35,161 nt of DNA. Source: a virus. Shown piece by piece: positions 23,919 to 30,948 of this stretch. Position 1 is the stretch's first letter, and the number at the start of each line of letters is the position of its first letter. The stretch is from the IMG/VR virus record IMGVR_UViG_3300042731_005260, positions 1 through 35,161 of that record. One strand, written 5' to 3'. The position numbers and the translations under genes were made by a program. A model generated the notes under the pieces. The model did not search any database. It was given only the letters and a program-made list of their open reading frames with translations, and had not been told where the DNA came from.

Positions 23919-24539
23919 CTACTCGGACACCCGTGCGTTGCCGGACACCCGTGCGTTGCCGGACACCCGAGCACTCATGCGTATCCATGCGTCACCGAAC
24001 ACCTGCGCACGGCCGTACACCCACGCGTTGTCGTACACCCACGCGTTGTCGTATACCTGCGCTTGACCGAACACCCGGGCGTTACCAGACAACATCGCGT
24101 TGCCGAACACCCGCGTGCTACCGAACGCCTGAGCGTTGTGGCGTACTTGTACATCGCCGAACATCCGGACGTTACCGGATACCCGCGCGTTGTCGAACAG
24201 CTGAACGTTTCCAGATACTTGCGCACTGATGTACACCCATGCGTTTTCGAACACCTGCGCGTTGCCGAACACCTGAGCGTCGTTGAACACCCGCGCGTCG
24301 TCAGACACTTGTGCAGCCCCGTATACCCGTGCAGCCCCGTATACCCGTGCAGCCCCGTATACCCGTGCGCCACCTAACACCCGTGCGTTATCAAACACCC
24401 AGCACAACCCATTTTGCGAGAGGTTGTTTTCGTTACAAACCAAACCTCCGAGATCCCCCGTTTTTACACCAATTTCGGGAATGTCGCGGAGAGCTTTCAC
24501 CCGGAACAATCCTGTTTCCGGAACAAGTTCGTACTTCAT
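23919..24539 (-). CDS. Hexapeptide-repeat (YdcK-like) beta-helix protein, copy 1
   Basis: The 206-aa protein starts at ATG 24539 with AAGGGG upstream. The first 45 residues (MKYELVPETGLFRVKAL ... VKTGDLGGLVCNENNLSQNG) form the conserved cap seen in YdcK-like proteins, followed by about 26 hexapeptide coils of the form [AV]-x-V-x-[GDN]-[NDA] such as ARVYGA, AQVFGN, AWVYDN. This predicts a left-handed parallel beta-helix. Role unknown. The same cap recurs in the genes at 24542 and 26653. Coil number appears to vary by whole 18-bp units. Confidence 0.75.
   Translation of the reverse strand: MKYELVPETGLFRVKALRDIPEIGVKTGDLGGLVCNENNLSQNGLCWVFDNARVLGGARVYGAARVYGAARVYGAAQVSDDARVFNDAQVFGNAQVFENAWVYISAQVSGNVQLFDNARVSGNVRMFGDVQVRHNAQAFGSTRVFGNAMLSGNARVFGQAQVYDNAWVYDNAWVYGRAQVFGDAWIRMSARVSGNARVSGNARVSE
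24311..24364. repeat. Three perfect 18-bp tandem repeats
   Basis: The unit GTGCAGCCCCGTATACCC occurs three times in a row (24311, 24329, 24347). Each equals one hexapeptide coil of the protein on the minus strand. Similar 18-bp pairs are seen at about 23926-23965 and 24012-24055. In-frame units suggest recent slippage or recombination. Confidence 0.9.
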
Positions 24540-24541
24540 GA

Positions 24542-24988
24542 TTACCCCTTGTCGCATACCCGTGCGTTGCCGAACACCCGCATTTCTCCGGACACTTTAT
24601 CGTTGTCGCACACCCACGCGTCGCCGAACACATGCGCATCGCCGAACACGTTCGCGTCATCAAGCACCCGCGCGTTACCGAACACCTTCGCATTTTCGTA
24701 GATCCACGCATCACCGCACACATGCGCGTTGTCGTACACCTGCGCGTTTCCGTGGATCCACGCATCACCAAACACCCTCGCGTTACCGAACACCCACGCG
24801 TTGCCGGACACCCACGCGTTATCAAGCACCTGCGCGTTACCGGACACCCAGCACAACCCGTTTTGCGAGAGGCTGTCTTCATCGGAGACCACACCCCCGA
24901 GGTCCCCAACCTTTACCCGAATACTAGGAATGTCGATTAGTGCACGGACCCGGAAGAGGTTGCCCTCCGGAACAAGTTTGTACTTCAT
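24542..24988 (-). CDS. Hexapeptide-repeat (YdcK-like) beta-helix protein, copy 2
   Basis: The 148-aa paralog starts at ATG 24988 with GGAGAG 5 nt upstream. Cap: 'MKYKLVPEGNLFRVRALIDI ... VKVGDLGGVVSDEDSLSQNG', then about 17 coils (NAQVLD, NAWVSG, NARVFG, DAHVFG). It ends 2 nt before copy 1 begins, so both are probably translated from one message that also carries the helicase. Coils here are less repetitive at DNA level than in copy 1. Confidence 0.75.
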   Translation of the reverse strand: MKYKLVPEGNLFRVRALIDIPSIRVKVGDLGGVVSDEDSLSQNGLCWVSGNAQVLDNAWVSGNAWVFGNARVFGDAWIHGNAQVYDNAHVCGDAWIYENAKVFGNARVLDDANVFGDAHVFGDAWVCDNDKVSGEMRVFGNARVCDKG

Positions 24989-24997
24989 AATCTCTCC

Positions 24998-26656
24998 TCA
25001 CACAGTAAGTTTGCGGACTGCACGACGTGCTTGAATCCTGGTGATCAAATCGGCAGCATCACCCCGAGTCCGAATCAGTTGAACCTTGTTGCTCGGAAGA
25101 CCTTCCCGAACCAATCGGCTGAGTTGCTGATCGGTCGGGGGTGCGGTGAGCCACCGGGCTTTCCGCTCCGCAAGAGACTTGAACGCTTTCGCTCGGTCCT
25201 CCCCGATACCTTGTGCCCAGTCAACTGGCAGCTGTTCGTGGAGGACCGTGAGCTTGCCCGCGTTGTACGCGGCAAGCTTCCAGGTGTCCACCCCGTTGGG
25301 AACCATGACCACGACTTCCCTGCCCGCACCGAGACACCAGCCGGACTCAACTGGCAGCCACCTCAGACGCGAGGCACCGAAGACGTCAACCGTCTTTGAA
25401 GCCTTCACCGCGCAGGTCTCGTGTTGGAGTTCACCAGCAGCAACCAGCCGCTTGGGGAGGGGGCGAGTGCACAACCGGCACCGGTGGTTGGGGTACTCAC
25501 ACTGTGACATCGGAACGCCGCAGGTTGGGCACGTCTGCTCTTCGCTATCCTCCCGCTTGCGCTTCGCATCGTCAGCTTCAAGACCGAGATCGAGGTCCAC
25601 CAGCGACACCAACTCATGCCGCTCGCTGGCACCGGTCACGTCCAGTACCAGGAGGTCCTTTTTACCGGGGTGAAGCCGGGTACCGCGCCCAACCATCTGC
25701 ACGTACAAGCCGTGGAATTTGGTCGGTCGGGCCACCACAACGCAGTCAATAGATGGTTCGTCGAACCCCTCCGTCAAAACCGCGCAGTTTGTGACCACCT
25801 GCGTTTCACCAGTCTTCAACCGCGCCAACACGGCTTTCCGGTCGTCTGTTGGCATGTCCCCGTACACCGCTTCAGCGGCGATACCGCGGGCAGACAGTGC
25901 CTCAGCGAGATGTTGCGCGGTCTTCACGGTGGGGGTGAATGCTACCCCTTTCCGGTCGCTCGCGTACGTCACGTACGCGTCGGCAATCTGGTCGATGACA
26001 CCGGTAGCTTCCATGGCGTCACCGAGAGAACCTTTCGAAAAATCCCCGCCCGATTTCTTCACCCGGTCGAGATTCATAGTGGTCTCGACAGTTTGAGCGG
26101 GAAGGATCGGGCACAGGTAGCCCCCGTAAATCGCTTCCCGAATCGACATGTAGGAAACAACTTTTTCCCACACCCCGAGTGCTTTTCCATCTCGCTCGGG
26201 GGTGGCTGTGAAGCCGACAGTTAGCGGACCGTACGGTGAGAACGACCCGAGTGCCGTAAGGGTTTTCATGTATATCGGGGCTACCGCGTGGTGCGCTTCA
26301 TCGACAACAACAGTCGCGAACTCTCCGAGCTGAGAGAGCCGGTTGTCCCGGTGCACAGTGTCTATACTGGCGACCACGATATCCCGGTTAACCTCGTTGT
26401 GTTTTGCCTTCACCAAACCGGTACTAAGTTCAGGTGCGATCCATGACAGACTCTCAATCGTTTGGGAAGCAAGCTCTTCCCGGTGCACTAGCACTAAGGA
26501 TTTGCCCAACGATGAGCGTTCTTTGATAGCCGCGCTGAATGCCACAGTCTTTCCGGTCCCGGTCGGGTGCACCACCAGGGGGCGACGCACCCCCTCCCGC
26601 TCTGCTTGGTGAATCGCCATCAGCGCTTCCTGCTGATACGGCCTGAGAGTAATCAC
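24998..26656 (-). CDS. SF2 DEAH-box helicase with zinc-binding insert
   Basis: The 552-aa protein starts at GTG 26656 overlapping the previous stop (GTGA). RecA domain 1: LRPYQQEA (Q-motif-like, 4-11), PTGTGKT (31-37), DEAH (119-122), GFTATPER (148-155). Domain 2: 'GVAFTPTVKTAQHLAEAL', 'TEGFDEPSIDCVV' and 'QMVGRGTRLHPG'. After residue 365 a cysteine cluster (CPTCGVPMSQC ... CRLC) suggests zinc binding. It is typical of phage helicases of the RadD/UvsW group that unwind or remodel branched DNA during replication and recombination. It lies between beta-helix genes. Confidence 0.9.
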   Translation of the reverse strand: MITLRPYQQEALMAIHQAEREGVRRPLVVHPTGTGKTVAFSAAIKERSSLGKSLVLVHREELASQTIESLSWIAPELSTGLVKAKHNEVNRDIVVASIDTVHRDNRLSQLGEFATVVVDEAHHAVAPIYMKTLTALGSFSPYGPLTVGFTATPERDGKALGVWEKVVSYMSIREAIYGGYLCPILPAQTVETTMNLDRVKKSGGDFSKGSLGDAMEATGVIDQIADAYVTYASDRKGVAFTPTVKTAQHLAEALSARGIAAEAVYGDMPTDDRKAVLARLKTGETQVVTNCAVLTEGFDEPSIDCVVVARPTKFHGLYVQMVGRGTRLHPGKKDLLVLDVTGASERHELVSLVDLDLGLEADDAKRKREDSEEQTCPTCGVPMSQCEYPNHRCRLCTRPLPKRLVAAGELQHETCAVKASKTVDVFGASRLRWLPVESGWCLGAGREVVVMVPNGVDTWKLAAYNAGKLTVLHEQLPVDWAQGIGEDRAKAFKSLAERKARWLTAPPTDQQLSRLVREGLPSNKVQLIRTRGDAADLITRIQARRAVRKLTV

Positions 26657-27111
26657 CGGTACACCCTCTCGTTCCCAGAAACCACGTCGTATCCAGACAC
26701 CGCCGCATCACCCGATACCAACGCGTTTTCACACACTAACGCTCTTCCAGATATAACTGCATTACCACGCACCCTCACTTGGCCACGTACTAACGCGTCA
26801 TCACATACTTTCGCGTACTCATGTACAACCGCGTACTCACATACGTGTGCATACCCGCATACATGCACACACCCATACACGCGCGCATGCCCACCCACAC
26901 GTGCAAACCCATATATTTGCGCATCACCGAACACCCTTGCATCGTCAGTTATCGATGCACACTCCGACACCCAGCACAACCCAGTTTGACAAAGGTTGTC
27001 TTTGCCGGAAACCAGCCCCCCGAGGTCACCAACCTTTACACGGATACTCTGGATACCAATGAGTGCGCGAATTCGGAAGAGGTCACCTTCCGGAACGAGT
27101 TCGTATTTCAC
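26653..27111 (-). CDS. Hexapeptide-repeat (YdcK-like) beta-helix protein, copy 3
   Basis: The 152-aa paralog starts at GTG 27111 with GGGGAGA upstream, overlapping the gene before it (GTGA). The cap (MKYELVPEGDLFRIRALIGI ... VKVGDLGGLVSGKDNLCQTG) is nearly that of copies 1 and 2. About 17 coils follow (DARVFG, QIYGFA, HARVYG, DALVRG), more diverged than in the other copies. The helicase gene now lies between copies 2 and 3. Confidence 0.75.
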   Translation of the reverse strand: MKYELVPEGDLFRIRALIGIQSIRVKVGDLGGLVSGKDNLCQTGLCWVSECASITDDARVFGDAQIYGFARVGGHARVYGCVHVCGYAHVCEYAVVHEYAKVCDDALVRGQVRVRGNAVISGRALVCENALVSGDAAVSGYDVVSGNERVYR

Positions 27112-27440
27112 AGTTTCTCCCCAGCCTGATTCTTGTCAAGCTCGGACACGCAAGTGTTACCAGACACCCAGTTCGGTGCCGCCCCAATCTCGGCGTCGCT
27201 TCTCCAGAGCAGAACCCCGTGGTCCATCTGGATCACGTGCTGGACGTTCCGACCGCTCTGAGACAGCCACCTCTTGACGGCACCCCAACCCGCCATCTGC
27301 GGTGCCTTACCCCCGCCGGTGGCGTACCACAGTCCACCGGCTTTCAACAGGACATAGGTCCACAGTTTGGGGTGGTCCCCGTACCGCAAGGTGACAACGA
27401 GAATGGTGTTGTCTGAGAATGTGTCTGCCATCTCGAACAT
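27108..27440 (-). CDS. Conserved actinophage-type hypothetical protein
   Basis: The 110-aa protein starts at ATG 27440 with AAAGGAG 5 nt upstream. It has 'MADTFSDNTILVVTLRYG', 'LWTYVLLKAGGLWYATGGG' and 'GWGAVKRWLSQSGRNVQHVI', a compact alpha/beta pattern that I have seen in many small actinophage proteins of unknown role. It begins just after a terminator and ends on the beta-helix gene start, so it leads the 27440-23919 transcript. Confidence 0.65.
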   Translation of the reverse strand: MFEMADTFSDNTILVVTLRYGDHPKLWTYVLLKAGGLWYATGGGKAPQMAGWGAVKRWLSQSGRNVQHVIQMDHGVLLWRSDAEIGAAPNWVSGNTCVSELDKNQAGEKL

Positions 27441-27462
27441 AAGAGCTCCTTTTGAATACGAA

Positions 27463-27499
27463 AAAGCAGCGGGAACCACGCCTGTATTCCCGCTGCTTT
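27463..27499. terminator. Terminator after the SSB-like gene, 13-bp stem
   Basis: Arms 27463-27475 and 27487-27499 are perfect complements; the leftward RNA ends in a U-run from the A-tract at 27461-27465. It closes the 28712-27511 transcription unit. Confidence 0.85.
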
Positions 27500-27510
27500 C
27501 TCTGTGCTAC

Positions 27511-27900
27511 CTACCGGTGCCGGACGACCACGCCGAAATGCTTGTACGGTTTTCCGGCAAACCGACCCTTCTTGATCAGCTTTTCCCCGAAGTACTTGAC
27601 GGCCATGAGGTCGCCAACCTTGGGGTTCGCGTCCATCAGTTCACGGCGCAACACCGCGCCGTAACCGATGACACGGAACTTCGAACCATCCTTCGTTCGG
27701 ATGGTGACGGTCGGGACCATCGGGTCTTCGCCATCCTTGGCGAAATCCGACCGAGTCTCCCCGACCGCGACCACGACACCCGAGATACCCTCACCGGGCT
27801 CACTCGGGACCCAACCCTCTGAGTCGTCTTCGATGACCTCATCCAAGAGGTCATCGAGATCAGTGTCGTCACCGAGCTGGTCAAGCAGGTCATCAGACAT
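27511..27900 (-). CDS. OB-fold, ssDNA-binding-like protein
   Basis: The 129-aa protein starts at ATG 27900. The N-terminus is very acidic (DDLLDQLGDDTDLDDLLDEV). Residues 30-129 read as an OB barrel: 'GISGVVVAVGETRSDF', 'PMVPTVTIRTKDGSKFRVIG', 'VGDLMAVKYFGEKLIKKGRF', 'HFGVVV'. Its place with exonuclease, resolvase and polymerase suggests it coats single-stranded DNA in replication. The acidic end is N-terminal, unlike the C-terminal tail of bacterial SSB. A nucleotide-binding role other than SSB is possible. Confidence 0.55.
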   Translation of the reverse strand: MSDDLLDQLGDDTDLDDLLDEVIEDDSEGWVPSEPGEGISGVVVAVGETRSDFAKDGEDPMVPTVTIRTKDGSKFRVIGYGAVLRRELMDANPKVGDLMAVKYFGEKLIKKGRFAGKPYKHFGVVVRHR

Positions 27901-28046
27901 GCTCTACCTACTTCCCTAATTGATCTACCTAGTTGGTTGGGTGTCCGTCTCTCCGGACTGTCACGCCGCTCACGGTAGCGTTCCCGGCCGTTACCAACCC
28001 TCCGTTTCTAGAGCTAGGAGACGTCACGGCTAACCGTCCGTAACTC
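27901..28046 (-). other. Non-coding stretch between tRNA-like element and SSB-like gene
   Basis: There is no ORF of note. It contains short inverted repeats (CCGTCTCTCCGG near 27946, GGTAGCG/CGGCCGTTACC near 27976) but no terminator-like stem. RNA starting at 28712 could therefore continue into the SSB-like gene as a long structured leader. Confidence 0.5.
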
Positions 28047-28132
28047 GTGTTGGAGCGGGAATCGAACCCGCGTATTCCCCGTAGCCCGTTCAACCGGGAT
28101 CAGGGGTTGCTCTACCGCTGAGCTACCCAACC
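28047..28132 (-). tRNA. tRNA-like element 1 with enlarged anticodon arm
   Basis: 86 nt. Acceptor GGTTGGG/TCCAACA pairs at 6 of 7 positions, followed by TA, D-arm GCTC-AGCGGTA-GAGC, and T-arm GCGGG-TTCGATT-CCCGC. Between D- and T-arms there are 37 nt where 22-23 are normal. They fold as CCCC/GGGG, a 4x4 internal loop (TGAT/CTAC), CCCG/CGGG and a GTTGAA hexaloop, so no normal 7-nt anticodon loop forms. An alternative fold shows GAT with a C-C mismatch. No CCA is encoded. Real tRNA function is doubtful; amino acid not assignable. Confidence 0.6.
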
Positions 28133-28226
28133 GCTCACACTGGCATGTGAGCCCTGCCAATGTCTTTGAAACTGATCTTGAGGGTGCCAGCCCCCTTGAT
28201 ACTCGTTCGCCGACAGTGACAAACCG

Positions 28227-28295
28227 CGTTGAGGCGAGGAATCGAACCCCGGTCGCACCCCACACGGGTGTGCTCTCCCATTGAGCTACCTCAAC
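28227..28295 (-). tRNA. tRNA-like element 2 with shortened anticodon loop
   Basis: 69 nt. Acceptor GTTGAGG/CCTCAAC is a perfect 7-bp stem; D-arm GCTC-AATGGGA-GAGC; T-arm CGGGG-TTCGATT-CCTCG. The D- to T-arm gap is 20 nt. A perfect stem CACCC/GGGTG leaves a 5-nt GTGTG loop; forcing a 7-nt loop (GTGTGGG, anticodon GTG, His) breaks two pairs. The discriminator is G and there is no encoded CCA. It could be a degenerate tRNA-His or a purposely altered tRNA mimic. Confidence 0.6.
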
Positions 28296-28367
28296 AGCCG
28301 CGAGCATCGCGACTGGTCTGCACTTCACGTTGCCTGAGATGTCGCTCAGGCAGGCTGTGCCTCACCG

Positions 28368-28437
28368 TACCGCCGAGAGGATTCGAACCCCTCGTGTGCC
28401 CATGCGACCGGTATGGGCACAATCAACCTGATACGGC
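28368..28437 (-). ncRNA. tRNA-like element 3 with truncated D-arm and 9-bp central stem
   Basis: The T-arm AGGGG-TTCGAAT-CCTCT is canonical. The acceptor keeps only GCCG/CGGC, the D region is reduced to TCA-GGT-TGA, and the middle is a perfect 9-bp stem TGTGCCCAT/ATGGGCACA around a 9-nt loop ACCGGTCGC. I could not fit a standard tRNA or a class II tRNA. It is placed in line with elements 1 and 2. Confidence 0.45.
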
Positions 28438-28442
28438 TTAGG

Positions 28443-28708
28443 GAGGGGATTACGGTGATCACCCCTCTGTCAGGCATTGCCACCGACTTCAATAGCATAC
28501 GTACCGAAGCGAGTATCCTGTCAGCCGAATACAAACCACTATTCAGTTGTGGCAGGGCTGATGCCGCGAACACCAGCCCCTACGGATGGTCGAGCCTGCC
28601 GCTACAGGCTACCTCCCGGAAAGCTTCCGGCCCTCCGGAACACCAGGTTGGGATCGAGCCGAACACGATCCCCGGTGTCGGGGTTGGGGGTCGATCACCC
28701 CGACACCG
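28443..28708 (-). ncRNA. Structured RNA region: tandem perfect hairpins after a promoter
   Basis: No protein gene. In leftward order: a 12-bp stem 28697-28708/28673-28684 at the RNA 5' end; a directly adjoining 7-bp stem 28666-28672/28650-28656; CCGGAA stem 28635-28640/28625-28630 with a 4-nt loop; 6-bp stem 28605-28610/28593-28598; 6-bp stem 28574-28579/28555-28560; 6-bp stem 28462-28467/28443-28448. The density of perfect stems suggests a functional RNA or a structured leader. Confidence 0.5.
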
Positions 28709-28711
28709 AGA

Positions 28712-28740
28712 ACATTACAGTCATGCCGATTCGGTGTCAA
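28712..28740 (-). promoter_or_regulatory. Early-type promoter (TTGACA-17-TAATGT) of the structured RNA locus
   Basis: The -35 TTGACA is 28740-28735 and the -10 TAATGT 28717-28712. It is embedded in the last codons of the exonuclease gene, with the spacer CGGCATGACTG containing its TGA stop. Expected RNA start is near 28705, at the first hairpin. Confidence 0.85.
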
Positions 28741-29815
28741 CCGTGCTCTTAGGTGCACAGATCGTGAGCCTACGGTGACTAGATGGCACTGTAACAGCGT
28801 CGGCCACGTCCGGGTACTTCGCCTTCAGAAGCTTGGTGTCGATCCGAGATCCGGTGATCTCGGGGTAGCTCACCACCCTGGTGTCGCCGAGGTACCCAGC
28901 TCCCGCGTCCCCGACCATCATCCGGAAGTAATTCTTGATCTCTTCCAACCGGTTGGCAGCCTGCTTCGCCTCATCCTTGGCTGTGCGGTACTCCGCCAGC
29001 CACATCCTTGCATCGTCCGGCAGCTCCATACTCGGGTGAACCACCTTGGGGTGGAGGCGCTTCAACAGCTCTTCCGTGCGCGGGTGCCGCAGGTCATGCA
29101 TCGGCGGTTCGTCTCCCAGAATGTGATCATTCCAGAACCGCATCGCCGCGTTTGTCATCTCGGCGAACCAATCGCGATCCCGCAGGATCTCCACCACGAA
29201 AAACTGGCGTTCTGCCCCGAGCACGAAGCAGCCCAACCATCCGCGTTCCAACCCGAGGATGCCGAGCTGCCATTGCACCTGCGCTTGATACGACAGCGGG
29301 GCAGACCCGGTGTTCCCGCCGGACGGGTTGATGGTGCCAGACTGCCAGTGTTCGTCGTCCCCGGCGGTCTTGCACTCGATCACCCCGACTGCCTTCCACG
29401 ATCGGGGTCTGCAAGCGAACCGGTCGGGGGTCACCCGCAACACCGGGTTGTCCCGGACAGCCCACAACCCACCAGCGAACCGGGACACCAGCCCCAACTC
29501 GTCGGCAGTCTTCTGAGCGACCACCTCTTCCAGCCGGTGACCCCACTCGATCGCAGGGATGTCAGAAAGATCCTTCCCACCCCGCTTTTTGATGTTGTAC
29601 ACCGAGAAAGCGGTCTCGTACTCGCTGACCCCAATCAAGGCACCCACCTCAGAACCACCGACACCTTCTCTCCGAGCTGCCAACCACGCTTCGCGACCGG
29701 CACACTCGGGGAGGATGAGATCGGCAGGGCTGTTCGCCACGGAGGCGAACCGGTGTTTGGGGTGCTGGCATGCGCGGCGTCCCCCGGTGGTCCGCAGCCA
29801 GAACTGCGTGTTCAT
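28721..29815 (-). CDS. YqaJ-type viral exonuclease / recombinase
   Basis: The 364-aa product starts at ATG 29815, whose A is the last base of the upstream TGA. It has the lambda-exonuclease-like core: 'REGVGGSEVGALIGVSEYE' (about 50-68), 'EWGHRLEEVVAQK' with the first acidic residue, 'VTPDRFA', and the catalytic 'VGVIECKTAG' (E-x-K). 'SYQAQVQWQLGI' follows as in YqaJ proteins. It degrades one strand of duplex DNA for recombination with the nearby SSB-like and RuvC-like proteins. The C-terminal 100 residues are helical and may carry a partner-binding domain. Confidence 0.88.
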   Translation of the reverse strand: MNTQFWLRTTGGRRACQHPKHRFASVANSPADLILPECAGREAWLAARREGVGGSEVGALIGVSEYETAFSVYNIKKRGGKDLSDIPAIEWGHRLEEVVAQKTADELGLVSRFAGGLWAVRDNPVLRVTPDRFACRPRSWKAVGVIECKTAGDDEHWQSGTINPSGGNTGSAPLSYQAQVQWQLGILGLERGWLGCFVLGAERQFFVVEILRDRDWFAEMTNAAMRFWNDHILGDEPPMHDLRHPRTEELLKRLHPKVVHPSMELPDDARMWLAEYRTAKDEAKQAANRLEEIKNYFRMMVGDAGAGYLGDTRVVSYPEITGSRIDTKLLKAKYPDVADAVTVPSSHRRLTICAPKSTVDTESA

Positions 29816-30327
29816 CACAGTTGCACACTCCCCTGGTACTCGATTTTGATCTTGTCAAGTGCCGACCGGTTGGCGGTCGGCAGGTCAAACAGCCATGTCC
29901 CCGTGTAGGCGAGTGCCGCCACCATGAGCCACCAGGCGTCACACTGGTTGTCGTCTTTGAACTCCATGCCATCCCGTTTCAGGGCAGCAACCGCCATCGC
30001 GGTCTTGTCCGCGTTACCACGCCCGGTAGCAAACTTTTTCAGGCTGGTTGGCGGCAGCGTGGCATACTGAATCTTGGCCTCGATCAGCGCGGTTCGAACC
30101 GCGCCGTGGACCATGCCGGTAATCCCGGCCGTATGCGAGTGGTTCAAGTACCCCTCGATCAGTACCAGCTCACATCCGGCACACCGGCTCAACACCCGGT
30201 GTGCGATCTGAGCCAAGCGTTGGTCACCCGTGCCTTGCGGACGGATGATGCCTACCGTCATAAGACTGGTCACCGAGGTTGCTACCCCGGTCCCGGTCAT
30301 GGACAAATCCAACCCAGCAACGTCCAT
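29815..30327 (-). CDS. RuvC-like Holliday junction resolvase
   Basis: The 170-aa protein starts at ATG 30327 with GAGAGGGA upstream. RNase H-like fold: 'VAGLDLSMTGTGVA' (first aspartate, 7), 'CELVLIEGY' (glutamate near 58), 'PPTSLKKFATGRGNADK' and 'DDNQCDAWWLMVAAL' (last acidic residues). This is the pattern of phage RuvC-type endonucleases that resolve four-way junctions before packaging. It is the first gene of the recombination pair from the promoter at 30357 and shares a base with the exonuclease start. Confidence 0.82.
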   Translation of the reverse strand: MDVAGLDLSMTGTGVATSVTSLMTVGIIRPQGTGDQRLAQIAHRVLSRCAGCELVLIEGYLNHSHTAGITGMVHGAVRTALIEAKIQYATLPPTSLKKFATGRGNADKTAMAVAALKRDGMEFKDDNQCDAWWLMVAALAYTGTWLFDLPTANRSALDKIKIEYQGSVQL

Positions 30328-30356
30328 AATGTCCCTCTCTGCTGTCGGCGGTAAGA

Positions 30357-30385
30357 ACCTTACAGTACTGACAGCAAAGTAACAA
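30357..30385 (-). promoter_or_regulatory. Early-type promoter (TTGTTA-17-TAAGGT)
   Basis: The -35 TTGTTA is 30385-30380 and the -10 TAAGGT 30362-30357. The spacer has the palindrome CAGTACTG instead of GGCATGCC. It drives the resolvase and exonuclease genes and is divergent from the LuxR-type regulator. Confidence 0.72.
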
Positions 30386-30390
30386 CGGAC

Positions 30391-30426
30391 CCCCTCAACC
30401 AGCGGTTAAGAGGGTGCTTGTAAAGT
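30391..30426 (+). promoter_or_regulatory. Promoter of the LuxR-type gene with poor -35 and inverted repeat
   Basis: The -10 TAAAGT is at 30421-30426, 7 nt before GTG 30434, so the mRNA should be leaderless. The expected -35 (ACCAGC at 30398) is a poor match. An imperfect inverted repeat CCCTC-AACC-agc-GGTT-aa-GAGGG overlies this region, so an activator or autoregulator may bind here. Confidence 0.6.
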
Positions 30427-30433
30427 AGGTGTC

Positions 30434-30892
30434 GTGCAAGATCCGTTGAAACCTTGGCCAGTCCGACCGTTGAAACAGCGCGAGTTGGAGGTGATCTCAC
30501 TTGCAGCCAACGGCAGGTCAAACGCGAAAATCGGGGAAGAATTGCACATCTCTGAAGAAACAGTAAAAAGCCATATGAGGCGTGCTAACAAGGCTCTTGA
30601 GTCTCATGACCGGGCTCACGCCGTAGCTCTTGCCATCACTATGGGGCTACTTCCTATGGACGTGGTATCGGCTCCAAGATCGCGTACCGTACCGCAACGC
30701 GAACAACTCTTGCTTTCAATGGCAACAAGGTGTCTCGGACGTGACGTATGTCTGCGGCTGATCGATGGGAAGATCATTCCATGCAGTATCGCCGCAATCC
30801 TGCCAAAAGACACTGTTGGCATTTTTGTGATCCCGACAAGAGCGCAACACTGTTACCGGGTTCAAGAGATTTATTCAATTACCCAAATCTGA
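30434..30892 (+). CDS. LuxR/FixJ-type HTH transcription regulator
   Basis: The 152-aa protein starts at GTG 30434. Residues 12-62 are a typical GerE/LuxR DNA-binding domain: 'PLKQRELEVISLAANGRSNA', 'KIGEELHISEETVKSHMRRA'. No receiver or autoinducer domain is present. The C-terminal 70 residues (LLLSMATRCLGRDVCLRLIDGKI ... GIFVIPTRAQHCYRV) may be an oligomerisation or small-ligand domain. It stands alone between a divergent early promoter and a terminator. It is the best candidate in the window for a transcription switch of the early promoters. Confidence 0.85.
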   Translation: MQDPLKPWPVRPLKQRELEVISLAANGRSNAKIGEELHISEETVKSHMRRANKALESHDRAHAVALAITMGLLPMDVVSAPRSRTVPQREQLLLSMATRCLGRDVCLRLIDGKIIPCSIAAILPKDTVGIFVIPTRAQHCYRVQEIYSITQI

Positions 30893-30901
30893 TATACAAC
30901 A

Positions 30902-30928
30902 AACCCCCTGCCGGTTCGGCAGGGGGTT
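30902..30928. terminator. Bidirectional terminator, 12-bp stem
   Basis: Arms 30902-30913 (AACCCCCTGCCG) and 30917-30928 are perfect complements with a 3-nt loop. It lies between the convergent LuxR-type and kinase genes. Confidence 0.88.
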
Positions 30929-30948
30929 ACAAGGTGAGGCGGTCGCGG

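Noticed and set aside
23924-24365. Regular short repeats resembling a CRISPR array
   Set aside because: The 18-bp units are directly adjoining, without spacers, and encode in-frame hexapeptide coils.
28368-28437. Element 3 as a class II (Leu/Ser/Tyr) tRNA with the 9-bp stem as variable arm
   Set aside because: No matching 5' acceptor, D-arm or anticodon arm could be found upstream within the needed distance.
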